The translations under genes and the position numbers were made by a program. Below the pieces are notes generated by a model. That model saw only the letters and a list, made by a program, of their open reading frames with translations. It was not told where the DNA came from and did not search any database. A DNA stretch of 64,000 nt from Moorena sp. SIOASIH (lineage in GTDB: Bacteria > Cyanobacteriota > Cyanobacteriia > Cyanobacteriales > Coleofasciculaceae), in NCBI RefSeq assembly GCF_010671925.1, contig NZ_JAAHIH010000003.1, forward strand, positions 1,116,001-1,180,000, written 5' to 3'. Below, piece by piece: positions 46,865 to 55,878 of the stretch; within the stretch, counting starts at the first letter, position 1; the number at the start of each line of letters is the position of its first letter.

Positions 46865-47602
46865 CTACTGCCTAGGTTCCTCTGTTGTTGCCACTACCCC
46901 TCCAAATACTGCCATACCATAATACTTCCAAGGCACTGCCACCGAGGCAAATCCAGCAGTTGTCAGCATTTGTAAATGGGCATAAGTGGTGGTAAAGCGA
47001 TCAGGACCAGAATAACCCTCAGAGATACTGGTTCCGAACTTAGCGCGAACTTCTGCTAGGGTCGTGCCCTGACTTTGCGCCCAATCCTCTCGCCTTTCCT
47101 GGTAAACTTCCTTGAGGGCTGGTGATTCTGGCAAAACCCGGTCAGCATTCCAAAACACGCCCCCTGGGTTGAGACTTTTCCGAATTCGCTGAAATAACTT
47201 CAGCTTAATCTCATCGGTAAGATGATGGATCGCAAAAGAGGAAATACAGACATCAAATTCTTCTGGTAATGATAAGTTGTAATTTGCCCAGTCACCAAAA
47301 TCTCCCTCGTAGGCTTTCCATCTATTGCTATATCCAGCATCCTCAATTTTTCCACGGGCAAAAGCTAGCATTCGGGGGGAATAATCTACCGCAATTACTT
47401 CAGCATTCCGACAGCGATCAAGGATTTTCAAACTTGTTTCGCCAGTACCGCAACCTAGATCCAGAATTCGCTGGGCAGAAGGAGGAGTACAACGGGCTAA
47501 AACATCCAGAATTTCATCATAGCGAGGCATTAGCTGGCGAATGCCACTATCGAAGTTGGCAGTATCTGCAAAAACTTCTCCTTGAAAAATCTCTTTCATC
47601 AA
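46865..47602 (-). CDS. Class I SAM-dependent methyltransferase
   Basis: 245 aa. Motif I is ILDLGCGTGETSLKIL near residue 46, then VIAVDYSPRMLAFA, FDVCISSFAIHHL and LNPGGVFWNADRVL. Full-length small methyltransferase, probably cytoplasmic. Its stop lies 15 bp from the right end of element D. It shares only the general fold with the 44163 gene and is not a recent duplicate. Substrate unknown. Confidence 0.87.
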   Translation of the reverse strand: MMKEIFQGEVFADTANFDSGIRQLMPRYDEILDVLARCTPPSAQRILDLGCGTGETSLKILDRCRNAEVIAVDYSPRMLAFARGKIEDAGYSNRWKAYEGDFGDWANYNLSLPEEFDVCISSFAIHHLTDEIKLKLFQRIRKSLNPGGVFWNADRVLPESPALKEVYQERREDWAQSQGTTLAEVRAKFGTSISEGYSGPDRFTTTYAHLQMLTTAGFASVAVPWKYYGMAVFGGVVATTEEPRQ

Positions 47603-47756
47603 ATTAATCTTGGTATCTAGGACTACTAATATAGGGCTTGGTAGACGAATAAAGTATACAACCAGTGTTTAATTTAATGCAACGAACCTCAATTAAATCA
47701 AAACCTAGATCACGGAGTTGGGCGATCGCTTCCACTGTCTTGCCAGTGCGATGCTC

Positions 47757-47828
47757 CTTGGCCTTGGCCTATTGGCCACGCTACGCGAATGGGCCACGCT
47801 ACGCGAATGGAGCCGCTACGCGATCGCA
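47757..47828. repeat. Cluster of CCACGCTACGCGAA hairpin repeats
   Basis: GGCCTATTGGCCACGCTACGC is followed by two more ACGCTACGCGAATGG / CCGCTACGCGA units. Same family as 42248 and 18678. Non-coding. Confidence 0.8.
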
Positions 47829-47835
47829 TTTAAGC

Positions 47836-47901
47836 TATCAGCGTGTCGCGTATCAGCGTGTCGCGTATCAGCGTGTCGCGTATCAGCGTGTCGCGTATCA
47901 G
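47836..47901. repeat. 15-bp tandem repeat (TATCAGCGTGTCGCG) x 4.4
   Basis: Four identical consecutive units and a partial fifth. Being a multiple of three, it is open and gives a (YQRVA)n reading, but it has no gene context. Confidence 0.92.
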
Positions 47902-48197
47902 TCAAAAGGGCTGTAGCCACCCTACCGGAAAAGTTTATGCCCATAGCGCACGCTACACAGAACAGCTTTTGAATAAAATAAGCTGACGGCTGACGGCTGA
48001 CGGCTGAATGCTTACGATTGCATTATCTTGTCGGTTGGGTTGAGGCAACGAAACCCAACATCATCTCTGGCTTCTGTTGCCTTGATTTATTGGATTTCAC
48101 CAAGCTCAACCCAACCTATATTTTATGCCGTGAGTGCTGGTCAAAAATAGCAGAAAATTAAGCAATAGGCAACGAGCTATTATCACAGACTAACCCT
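47902..48197. repeat. Intergenic repeats incl. second TTGGGTT element
   Basis: (GCTGACG)n heptamers near 47983-48007, then the second copy of the GCATTATC...CAACATCATC...AGCAGAAAATTAAGC element (48019-48166; first copy at 42294). No gene seen. Confidence 0.7.
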
Positions 48198-49658
48198 TCA
48201 TAGATTAGCTTGCCTGACAGTCTTTCTCATCCGCTTAAAGTTCCACAGACCAAACATTAACCAGAATGCTAGTAATCCTGTGGTTAGCAGTAACACTACC
48301 GATGGGCCAAATTGCACAATCAGTGCTGGTGCAGCAGCAGTAAATAAGCCACCGCCTACTATTGGTTCAAAAAACAACTGTTTGTAGGCGAAACTCTCAA
48401 AAGCACCGGTATGGTTATCTGGGTCTACCATCTGGATCAACAAGATACCAGTTGCTGTCACTCCCATGGATTGTCCCATATCCCCGATGCCACGCTCAAA
48501 CCAGTATCTGGGGAGTATACGGGGTGCCAGGAAAATAAATGCCCAGATGTTCCAGACGATGCCAGCGATCGCAAGAATTAAAAAAGGCAGGAGGTTGTTT
48601 CCCAGCACTCTTAGGGAAATCGAGGCTAATGCGGTCACAATTACCACATCTAACGCGACGCCAGAGATGCGCTCCTGCAAGGGTCGAATAATTAGTGACC
48701 CTAGTCCTAGACGCACGGTTACGACTTGGACAATCAAACCACCAATTAGTGCCATGGGAAACAGAGGCACATACTCAATTACTTGAAAGCCACCGGCTCC
48801 CCAAGTCACTGACTCAATGAACTTGAGCACTGCCAGGATTAGCCAGCCGATTGCGATCGCAACTCCTACAAAAGCAAGGTTCAATGACAGCGGATCGATC
48901 AGTAAACCATCCATTAATCTCGCTCTGGTTAACCTGACTTCCGTAGGTTCTCGTTGAATTGTCTGTTGAATTGTCTGTTGAATTTTATCCCGAAACTGTT
49001 GTGGGTCTCTGGTGGCAGGGCTGGGCTGGATGTAGCCCTTGCGCCTCCCCCAGCTTGCTAGCCAGGTACCTGCGATCACCCCTGTGACAATACCGACTGT
49101 AGCCAAGCCTAGAGCCAAGTCACCACCGTCGTTAAAACCGAGTTTTCTAAAGGTATTGGTCATGCCAGCAGCAGTGCCGTGACCGCCTTCAAAGGCAACT
49201 TCGATTAATGCACCTGCGATGGGATCGACACCGAATATCGGACTCAAGACTAACAGAACTAGCAGCAGTCCAATCACATATTGTCCCCAGGCCAAGGTTT
49301 GACCGAATGCTACCTGAGGTGCCGCTTTGCGCCAAATTTTTATGGGACTGGGAATAGCTTCACCTAAAAATAAGGCGGCGAAGACAATATTGATAAAAAC
49401 ACCAGGAGACTGAGACCAAACTGTTGCCATGGTTTTGGGAAACAAACCCCCAGCCAGTAAGGAATCTGTACCTGATAGGCTAGATGCGATCGCACCCAAT
49501 ACTCCTGGTCCGAGTAACAATGCTACTCCCCCAGCAATAACCGATTCTGGTAGATAAAGGGATTGAAACAGCCGAACTCTCTGTTTGAGAAACCTGCCGA
49601 TCAGGAGTAAAATCCCGATCATGATCAAAGCAAATAAAGCATTGATGAGCGTAAACAT
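48198..49658 (-). CDS. Sodium/glutamate symporter-like transporter (GltS family)
   Basis: 486 aa, about 12 hydrophobic segments. Two family landmarks: GGHGTAAGM in the first half (near residue 160) and GIGDMGQSMGVTATGILL in the second (near 395). LYLPESVIAGG near residue 36 is also characteristic. GltS carries glutamate with Na+. The central loop (residues ~205-240) is longer than usual and holds a QQTIQQTIQ repeat. Other dicarboxylates are possible. The first Met is accepted. Confidence 0.85.
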   Translation of the reverse strand: MFTLINALFALIMIGILLLIGRFLKQRVRLFQSLYLPESVIAGGVALLLGPGVLGAIASSLSGTDSLLAGGLFPKTMATVWSQSPGVFINIVFAALFLGEAIPSPIKIWRKAAPQVAFGQTLAWGQYVIGLLLVLLVLSPIFGVDPIAGALIEVAFEGGHGTAAGMTNTFRKLGFNDGGDLALGLATVGIVTGVIAGTWLASWGRRKGYIQPSPATRDPQQFRDKIQQTIQQTIQREPTEVRLTRARLMDGLLIDPLSLNLAFVGVAIAIGWLILAVLKFIESVTWGAGGFQVIEYVPLFPMALIGGLIVQVVTVRLGLGSLIIRPLQERISGVALDVVIVTALASISLRVLGNNLLPFLILAIAGIVWNIWAFIFLAPRILPRYWFERGIGDMGQSMGVTATGILLIQMVDPDNHTGAFESFAYKQLFFEPIVGGGLFTAAAPALIVQFGPSVVLLLTTGLLAFWLMFGLWNFKRMRKTVRQANL

Positions 49659-49880
49659 AGCACCTTCCCCTCAGTGGGATAGTTACACCACCGAAGTCAA
49701 CTGCCTCTGGTAACTAAAAATTTGAAATTTGACGGTAAAGCTTTGACGGTAAAGCTTTAACAGTAAAGCATCGTCGGCGAGTTGAGTCTATCGTGGTGAG
49801 GCTGAATAAAAGATTATTGTAGCTCAGGCGAGAGAGAAAATTCCGTCTAGTCTCTAGTTTTTGGGTCAGGCTAAACTGCT

Positions 49881-50031
49881 ATAGCAATCCTAAATGAATT
49901 GTCAGAATTTATGATCGGAAGTTCCCTGTTCCCTGTTCCCTGTTCCCTACTCCCTACTCCCTACTCCCTACTCCCTACTCCCTACTCCTACTCCCTACTC
50001 CCTACTCCCTACTCCCTACTCCCTTTGCTAT
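49881..50031. mobile_element. ATAGCAA...TTGCTAT element with expanded heptamers
   Basis: ATAGCAATCC at the left, then GTTCCC, about fifteen TACTCCC/TGTTCCC heptamers and TTTGCTAT at the right. Same structure as 14534. It lies 33 bp upstream of the NUDIX start. Confidence 0.75.
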
Positions 50032-50064
50032 ATGATAAATACTCAACCAGATTTGATCTAACCC

Positions 50065-50520
50065 ATGACTTCTACTCAATACCGTAATCCTGCTCCCACT
50101 GTTGATATCATTATTGAACTAATCGACCGACCCCATCGACCGATTATTTTGATAGAACGGGAGAATCCCCCCCTAGGCTGGGCAATTCCCGGTGGATTTG
50201 TAGATTACGGCGAGTCCGTAGAAACAGCAGCGGTGCGGGAAGCTAAGGAAGAAATCAGTTTACAGGTTGAACTAATTGAGCAATTACAGGTGTATTCCGA
50301 CCCTAGTCGTGATGCCCGGAAACATACCATTAGTATTGTGTTTTTAGCTACAGCAACTGGTGAACCAAAAGCCGCTGATGATGCTAAAAATTTGGGTATT
50401 TTTCACCCTTGGGAAGTGCCATCTAATCTCTGCTTTGACCACAACAAAATTTTGCAGGATTATTGGAATTATCGTCATTATGGAATTAGACCTAGGCTAT
50501 CTGCGGAAGTGATACAGTAA
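50065..50520 (+). CDS. NUDIX hydrolase
   Basis: 151 aa. The Nudix box is complete: [20 protein letters not shown] followed by E-I, matching G-x5-E-x7-R-E-x2-E-E-x-hydrophobic, with the metal-binding Glu residues present. The N-terminal strand [10 protein letters not shown] and the preceding WAIPGG fit ADP-ribose/nucleoside-diphosphate pyrophosphatases. It lacks enough features for a substrate call. Cytoplasmic; monocistronic. Confidence 0.92.
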   Translation: MTSTQYRNPAPTVDIIIELIDRPHRPIILIERENPPLGWAIPGGFVDYGESVETAAVREAKEEISLQVELIEQLQVYSDPSRDARKHTISIVFLATATGEPKAADDAKNLGIFHPWEVPSNLCFDHNKILQDYWNYRHYGIRPRLSAEVIQ

Positions 50521-50610
50521 GTCATCAAGTAGGAATACATTGAACTAACCTGAATGCAAACATCAGCTTGTAATCCTGATCATTAAGCAAAGTTTAAGGA
50601 TTACACACTC

Positions 50611-51276
50611 ATGAACATCAAGCCCTCTTTAATGGCAGCTGCTACTGTAACCATCGCTGCTTCTACATTGACCGCCATCTCTGCCGAAGCGGCTGCTCTT
50701 GACTTCCATATTTCTCCGTTTACCGGTGATCAAGCTAAAGTCAAAATTACTTTAGAGCAAGTTGGCAATGATGTTAAGTTTAACTTTGAAGTGACTGATA
50801 CCTTGGCCGACATCACTGGGGTATTCTTCGATATTAACGACATTTTCAATTTAAACTCAAATGATTTGAGTGTTACTGGCAATTATGTGGGGGATTTGAA
50901 AACCAATACTAGCAATCTTGGCGGTGGTGTCAATCTGACCGGTGGTGGTCCGAGCAACCCTGGCTCATTCGATTTTGGTGTAAAGATTGGCACCAATGGT
51001 ATCGGACGTGATGATATTAAAGCCACTAGCTTTACCCTATCTCACGCTACAGAAGCCTTAAATCTCCATATGTTTGAGCAGCAAAAGTTTGGAGTGCGTC
51101 TGCAAAGTGTAGGGTCTAATCGTGAAGGCAGTAGTAAACTGACAGGAATATCCCCTATAAAAGTTATCCGCCCCTCTAATAGCAAACCAGTTGGTGTACC
51201 GGAACCCTCCACTGTACTGGGATTAGGCTTATTCGCTGTCGGTATAGCTGGCACACGCCGCATTGTCAAAACCTAA
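50611..51276 (+). CDS. PEP-CTERM anchored exported protein
   Basis: 221 aa. Signal peptide at residues 1-27 (AAATVTIAASTLTAISAEA). The C-terminus has VPEPSTVLGLGLFAVG followed by basic RR, the PEP-CTERM sorting signal for exosortase-dependent processing. The body is predicted beta-rich (FNFEVTDTLADITGVFFDI) with GGG-rich loops. No catalytic residues. Likely surface or matrix protein; function unknown. Confidence 0.88.
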   Translation: MNIKPSLMAAATVTIAASTLTAISAEAAALDFHISPFTGDQAKVKITLEQVGNDVKFNFEVTDTLADITGVFFDINDIFNLNSNDLSVTGNYVGDLKTNTSNLGGGVNLTGGGPSNPGSFDFGVKIGTNGIGRDDIKATSFTLSHATEALNLHMFEQQKFGVRLQSVGSNREGSSKLTGISPIKVIRPSNSKPVGVPEPSTVLGLGLFAVGIAGTRRIVKT

Positions 51277-51884
51277 GGAGTTGATATCAATAAAGCCGCT
51301 TTTGTCTTGGATATTACCAATAGCAGAGATCAGTTTCTGTAATCGTAGAATTGGAGAGATTAACTAAGTGCAGGGTGTATCTACTTTTCCTTGGGACCGG
51401 GAAACAACAATGACTAGGACAAGCCTCCCTGCTGATAATATCATATTAGGATATCACATTTTATATAGCAATTATCATAGCTATGAGGTACATAATTTCG
51501 GGATTTTAGGGAACAGGGAACAGGGAACAGGGAAGAGAGAAGAGGAAATAAGAAATAGGTAATAGCGATACGCTGCATCAAGACAGGGAATCAAAGTCAA
51601 AGAAGACTGTGCCTCATAACTGCGAGAAACGCTATAGTTTACAGATAGCTTTTAGAACCTTTAGCAATTGAATAGAACTCTCAGATTCCATCAGGTTCAG
51701 TAATGGCATCAGCTGATAAGTTGGGTAAGTTTCCTGCTGCAGATAAACAAACTGATAACGTAATCCATTCGTCACTAGCCCCCATAGGGATTTTTGTTTA
51801 AAATGTTACCCTTATTATATCAAAACCATCTAAAATTTAAACTAAAGGATAGTAATTATATTTTAGTAAATATTGTAGTTATTA
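51277..51884. other. Intergenic region, heptamers and half palindrome
   Basis: (GGGAACA)n at 51510-51533, a half copy of the CTGCATCAAGAC repeat near 51572-51585, otherwise AT-rich. No gene recognised. Confidence 0.6.
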
Positions 51885-52073
51885 TGCTACAATCAATCAA
51901 AACAGAAAGCCATTGAAAAGTTAGCCAATGCTTTACCTCTTGGAATAAAGTTTGAAAGTAAAAGAAAAAGACTACAGCGCTTCTTGATGCAGCCGCTCAT
52001 GGGGGTTTCCCCCATGAGCGGCTGCATCAAGACAATGAATCGAGAGTTAATTTGGGACTGTATCTTTCCTTAG
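51885..52073 (+). pseudogene. IS4-type transposase N-terminal fragment
   Basis: Encodes KQKAIEKLANALPLGIKFES and KRKRLQRFL, then after the palindromic repeat NRELIWDCIFP and a stop. The order resembles the N-terminal helix region of IS4-group transposases. Nothing further remains. The repeat at 51983 sits in frame between the two parts. Confidence 0.6.
51983..52031. repeat. Perfect 49-bp palindrome (CTTGATGCAGCC...)
   Basis: CTTGATGCAGCCGCTCATGG, centre GGGTTTCCC, and the exact reverse complement back to GCTGCATCAAG. The best copy of the GATGCAG family in this window. Confidence 0.93.
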
Positions 52074-52269
52074 TTAATTGGCATCAAAGCCTTATATAGC
52101 AAGCTTTTCATGGCTCATGTCACTCCCTCAGCCATGTCATACCAAATCCGGCTTACAGAGAACCCTTTCTTATTGATAAAATACTGATATACATAAATCT
52201 TAAATGATAATAAGCTAGCTATCTCAACAGGATTTAGTATCAGTATTAATTTCAAGGCAAAATTAGCTT

Positions 52270-53211
52270 TTAATGTTTTTGAAAGAATGTATCTATTGCT
52301 GTGATAGCACGATCTACATCTGCATTGATGTCATAGAGCGACACATGACTTGCACCTGAAATCTCAACCAGCTCTTTCGGTTCGCTTGCAGCCTCATAAA
52401 ATCTTACTGTCAATGAGCCAGTATCCTGTAATGCCTTCTCACCGTAGATACCGATGTAGGGTGTGTAAAGATAGGGTGCATAGGACTGAGCATCAGCTAG
52501 CATTGGTGTTTCCAGCAGAAAAGTTGGCGACTTGTGAGAGTAGTTAGGATAGGTTTCAGCTCCAGCCCGTTTGGTCATGTAGAACTCATAGCCTTCATAC
52601 TGAGCTGATTTTTTGTCGAGGGAATCGAGATCCAAACTTTCCATACCAAGGCCATCGATGTATTCGACTTTACCCGTTTCATAAAACTTTTGCCGTCCCG
52701 CATTTGCTGTTGCGATGGTAGCGCAAACAGTTTCACGGTCCATCGTTTTGAAATAACTTGTTTGATTACTCATCATGCCAGAGACGGTTGCGATGGCTTT
52801 GAGCCTTTTATCTGTAGTTGCCACCAGGGCCATATAGCCACCACTGGCGCACATGCCAAGGCCAAAAAGGCGATCTCGATTAACAAAGGGTAAGGTGCCC
52901 AGAAAACTAATCCCATCGCGGATGCTTTCCATCTTAATGTTGGCGTTCTCATAGTTGCGAATTTCACCTTCACTGTCACCATAGCCAACGTGGTCGAAGG
53001 CTAAAGCAACATAGCCCCTCTCGGCCAGCTTGTGGCAATAGATCGCACCACTCTGTTCCTTGACCTGATTGAAGGGAGGCGAATAGATAACAGCTGGATA
53101 GCTGTTAGAGGGATCAAAGTCTCTAGGAACATATAGATTAGCAGCTAGAGTATATCCCTGGCTTTTAAAGGAAATCTCGTTTTTTCCGGGATTAAGGATC
53201 AGATTAAACAT
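52270..53211 (-). CDS. Alpha/beta hydrolase, dienelactone-hydrolase-like
   Basis: 313 aa. Nucleophile elbow GMCASGGY near residue 119 (G-x-C-x-S-G-G, Ser predicted). FDHVGYGDSEG and SYPAVIYSPPFN are the strand/oxyanion parts. The late His is in SGASHVSLYD, about 25 residues from the end. Close in plan to YcjY/FrsA-like hydrolases. No signal peptide. The start is one base from the open frame of the divergent AraC gene, so control by that regulator is plausible. Substrate unknown. Confidence 0.85.
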   Translation of the reverse strand: MFNLILNPGKNEISFKSQGYTLAANLYVPRDFDPSNSYPAVIYSPPFNQVKEQSGAIYCHKLAERGYVALAFDHVGYGDSEGEIRNYENANIKMESIRDGISFLGTLPFVNRDRLFGLGMCASGGYMALVATTDKRLKAIATVSGMMSNQTSYFKTMDRETVCATIATANAGRQKFYETGKVEYIDGLGMESLDLDSLDKKSAQYEGYEFYMTKRAGAETYPNYSHKSPTFLLETPMLADAQSYAPYLYTPYIGIYGEKALQDTGSLTVRFYEAASEPKELVEISGASHVSLYDINADVDRAITAIDTFFQKH

Positions 53212-53431
53212 GTTTTATTCCTATCTACATAGTTTGATTAGCAGAGTCTTCAGCACGATTTTCAGGACTTCTCCACAGAGCATTTATGACCTTAGAATGT
53301 GCCCCAAGCGCTCTGCGTCTACTTGCAGATTAATCCCTTGGAATCTTCTAAAACAAGCCTATTCCTCTCATTTTTTTGCCTATTTATCTCAGAGAAGGAT
53401 CAATATAGTCAAAATAAGTCATCCTAGATTC

Positions 53432-54337
53432 ATGAATATGTGTAATATTGTCGATCTTATTAATCGTCACGCAAGTTCCGAGGGCGTAAACGATACCCCT
53501 ATTGAGGGATTACAACTGTTTCGAACGAGTCACCTTGTGGAACGATTGCCAGGGGTATACGAACCTGGCATTTGCGCCATTGTCCAGGGTAGGAAACGAG
53601 CATATTTGAACGGCACAACGCAAATCTATGATAAGAACCAATACTTGTGCTGTACGCTGCCTCTTCCTGTAGAGGCAGAAGTGATCGAGGCATCACCGGA
53701 AAAACCCCTACTTGGTCTTTGGTTGGGCATTGAGACTCCCACAATGTTTGAAACTGTTATTGACATGGCAGCTATAGACAGTTCCAGCACCTCCAGTACC
53801 GAAATAGTACCTGGGCTAACTGTGGCCAAATGGGATAACGAATTTACGAAGGCACTTCAGCGCATCCTGGAATTGCTAGATGATCCTGTTGCCCTCAATA
53901 TACTCGGCAACGGTAGGCTTAAAGAACTGATGTTTGCCGTTCTTCGAGGCGAGGCTGGGTGCTCGGTTTACCAAGCATTTGGTGGAGGAATGCAGAAAAT
54001 ATTGCGAGCCTTGACCTTCCTGAGAGCCAATCTTCATGAAGCTATCTCGATTGACGAGTTGGCCAAGGAAGCAGGCATGAGCCGCGCAGCGTTTCACCGC
54101 AAGTTCAAGGAAATCACGACTTATTCCCCTATTCAGTTTATTAAGCTTCATCGCCTCAATGATGCATCCAGGCTTATTGTGAGTGGCTCTACAGTTGCTG
54201 AGGCCGCATATCAAGTGGGTTACTCTAGCCCATCTCAGTTTAGTCGAGATTTCCGGCGGTATTTTGGCCAATCCCCTCGCCAGTGGCAGGGCTGTTCCAT
54301 TCTTGATGCAGCGCGGTCATGGGGGGAACCCCCATGA
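53432..54337 (+). CDS. AraC-family transcriptional regulator
   Basis: 301 aa from the ATG at 53432. The open frame starts at 53210, but its first ~74 codons are unlike the family and overlap the promoter region. The N-terminal sensor is the AraC_N (PF06719) type: GLQLFRTSHLVERLPGVYEP, QGRKRAYLNG. C-terminal two HTH units: SIDELAKEAGMSRAAFHRKFK and SGSTVAEAAYQVGYSSPSQF followed by SRDFRRYFGQSPRQW. The last ~12 residues (LDAARSWGEPP) come from the palindromic repeat at 54302, so the native tail was replaced. It probably controls the divergent hydrolase. Confidence 0.87.
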   Translation: MNMCNIVDLINRHASSEGVNDTPIEGLQLFRTSHLVERLPGVYEPGICAIVQGRKRAYLNGTTQIYDKNQYLCCTLPLPVEAEVIEASPEKPLLGLWLGIETPTMFETVIDMAAIDSSSTSSTEIVPGLTVAKWDNEFTKALQRILELLDDPVALNILGNGRLKELMFAVLRGEAGCSVYQAFGGGMQKILRALTFLRANLHEAISIDELAKEAGMSRAAFHRKFKEITTYSPIQFIKLHRLNDASRLIVSGSTVAEAAYQVGYSSPSQFSRDFRRYFGQSPRQWQGCSILDAARSWGEPP

Positions 54338-54388
54338 CCGTAATCGTGCGTTTTCCGTAGGCGAATTTAATTCGCCACGGGTCGCACC
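54302..54388. repeat. Nested repeats: half GATGCAG palindrome plus 44-bp repeat copy 3
   Basis: CTTGATGCAGCGCGGTCATG with its CATGACCG complement runs to 54340. Then at 54345-54388 comes the 44-bp palindrome in reverse orientation (CGTGCGTTTTCCGTAGGCG...GGGTCGCACC), followed by CTGCATCG, the closing arm of the outer repeat. So one repeat was inserted into the other. Confidence 0.8.
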
Positions 54389-55161
54389 TCTGCATCGCTT
54401 ATAGAAGAAAAAGGTTTATAGTCAAGCAATAGCCCGAAAAAATGGCAGAATTCCCATAATATACCCAAATCCTGGAGAAAAGCTTAATCGACTAGCGTGC
54501 CCATAGCCCATAAGCTAAATGCTTACAATCTTCGAGGTCAGAATTCAGTATTGCCAAGGGAGATCCGGTGACTTGCTGAAAAGCCGGGATTGATGATCGT
54601 GATTTTTTTTTGCATCATAGAAGTAACTCCTACTTGGTTGGGAGGAAAGCCGCGCTGGTGATGATTAACTGGCATGCTCAGCGCGGTTATTAGTATCGGT
54701 GTTTACCTTCTATAGTATAGATAACTCCTCGGAAAAATGCAAGGTTTAATTAAATTTATTTACATTTATTTACAAAAACTTGTTTTAGGGATTTAAGTTA
54801 CTATTAGTTAACGTTTTTATTGGTAAATAGTTGAGTGACATTCATAGTTGATATTGGAAAAAATATTAGGAATTCATCATTGATATTGACATCCAAAAGG
54901 TTTTGCCAGCTGCCGAAAACTCTTTTGTTATATAGATTTTTTAAATTAGGTGAGGTACATGTTTTTAGGAACATTCGGAGCAGGGAGCAGTGAAGTCAGA
55001 AGGTAAGCCTATGGGCACTTATCACAGGCTAGAAGCCTGTTCCACCCACGCTACGCTAACAGCTGTCAGCCGTCAGTGGTCAGCGGTCAGCCTTGGCCGT
55101 TGGCCACGCTACGCGAATGGCTGAAAGCTGAAAGCTGAAAGCTGATAGCTGATAGCTAACC
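54389..55161. other. Gap with scattered repeats, no gene
   Basis: AT-rich centre (54730-54960). Two CCACGCTACGC repeats (55028-55050 and 55095-55116) and (GCTGAAA/GCTGATA)n heptamers at 55121-55158. No gene seen. Confidence 0.6.
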
Positions 55162-55424
55162 TCAAAGCTGACCCATACCAGCAGACACTGAATTTTTCTC
55201 TAACGCTGAAACAGTTTTGATATTACAGGTTTTCTGATTCCAGATATATGCCCCTAAGCCAACAGCTAGGTTAGAAATACAGGCAGCAGCAAAGATACCA
55301 TTCACCCCAACCTAAACAGGTAAGGGGTCTCCCGTTATACCCGGAGGGTTAGCGGGAGACGGGGCTGTGTGCGGAACCTGCGTCCGCACACAGCCCCTTG
55401 GGAATTACCTGACGGGGTATTTTG

Positions 55425-55835
55425 GCGCAAGGACATAGCTCTTTAACTGTTCGACCGTTACGCCGCCACAAGAAGCTACAAAATAAGATCCTGTCGGTGA
55501 AAACTTTTTTGTCTGGTGTAAAACTGTTTCAAGTAATCAGAGAATCAGTAACGAATCAATCTGCTGGTTACAGTCTTTATATTTGCTATCAACTTGACTG
55601 GAGCAACTTTAGGATTAAGGTCAACAAGTAAGTGAATATGGTCTTTATCACCGTTGAATTCCACGCTTATTGCAGTCCCATTTGACGCAAGTATCAGAGC
55701 AGATTTGCTTTAACCTGTTCGCGCAGCGTGGCCTACGGCCTCATCAAAATTTGCTCTGATATGACTTGTCGTCTGTACTTGGTTACTAGTACAATATGTA
55801 CAGTAAAATGATAAAATGACCTGTTCTATCTTGTC
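55425..55835 (-). pseudogene. Degenerate tnpA of element E
   Basis: Minus-strand pieces encode YHFTVHIVLVTKYRRQVISE, and after a break VEFNGDKDHIHLLVDLNPKV and LIANIKTVTSRLIR. DHIHLLV is the HUH motif. A GGCCTACGGCCACGCTGCG-like hairpin repeat (reverse strand, 55717-55742) sits at the break and several stops follow. Not functional. Confidence 0.8.
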
Positions 55836-55878
55836 TAGTTATTTTTAATAGTTTGACGATAAATGCTACAATAAAACC

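Noticed and set aside
47836-47901. Short CRISPR-like array
   Set aside because: Units are directly contiguous with no unique spacers, and no cas genes are present.
47665-47972. Open frames with (YQRVA)n or (CRVSA)n
   Set aside because: The 15-bp tandem array is open in several frames; repeat artefact.
49899-50087. 62-codon open frame before the NUDIX gene
   Set aside because: Made of TACTCCC heptamers (YSLLPTP repeats); overlaps the true NUDIX start in another frame.
53210-53431. Upstream extension of the AraC regulator
   Set aside because: 74 residues without family similarity that overlap the divergent promoter; the start at 53432 gives a normal AraC_N domain.
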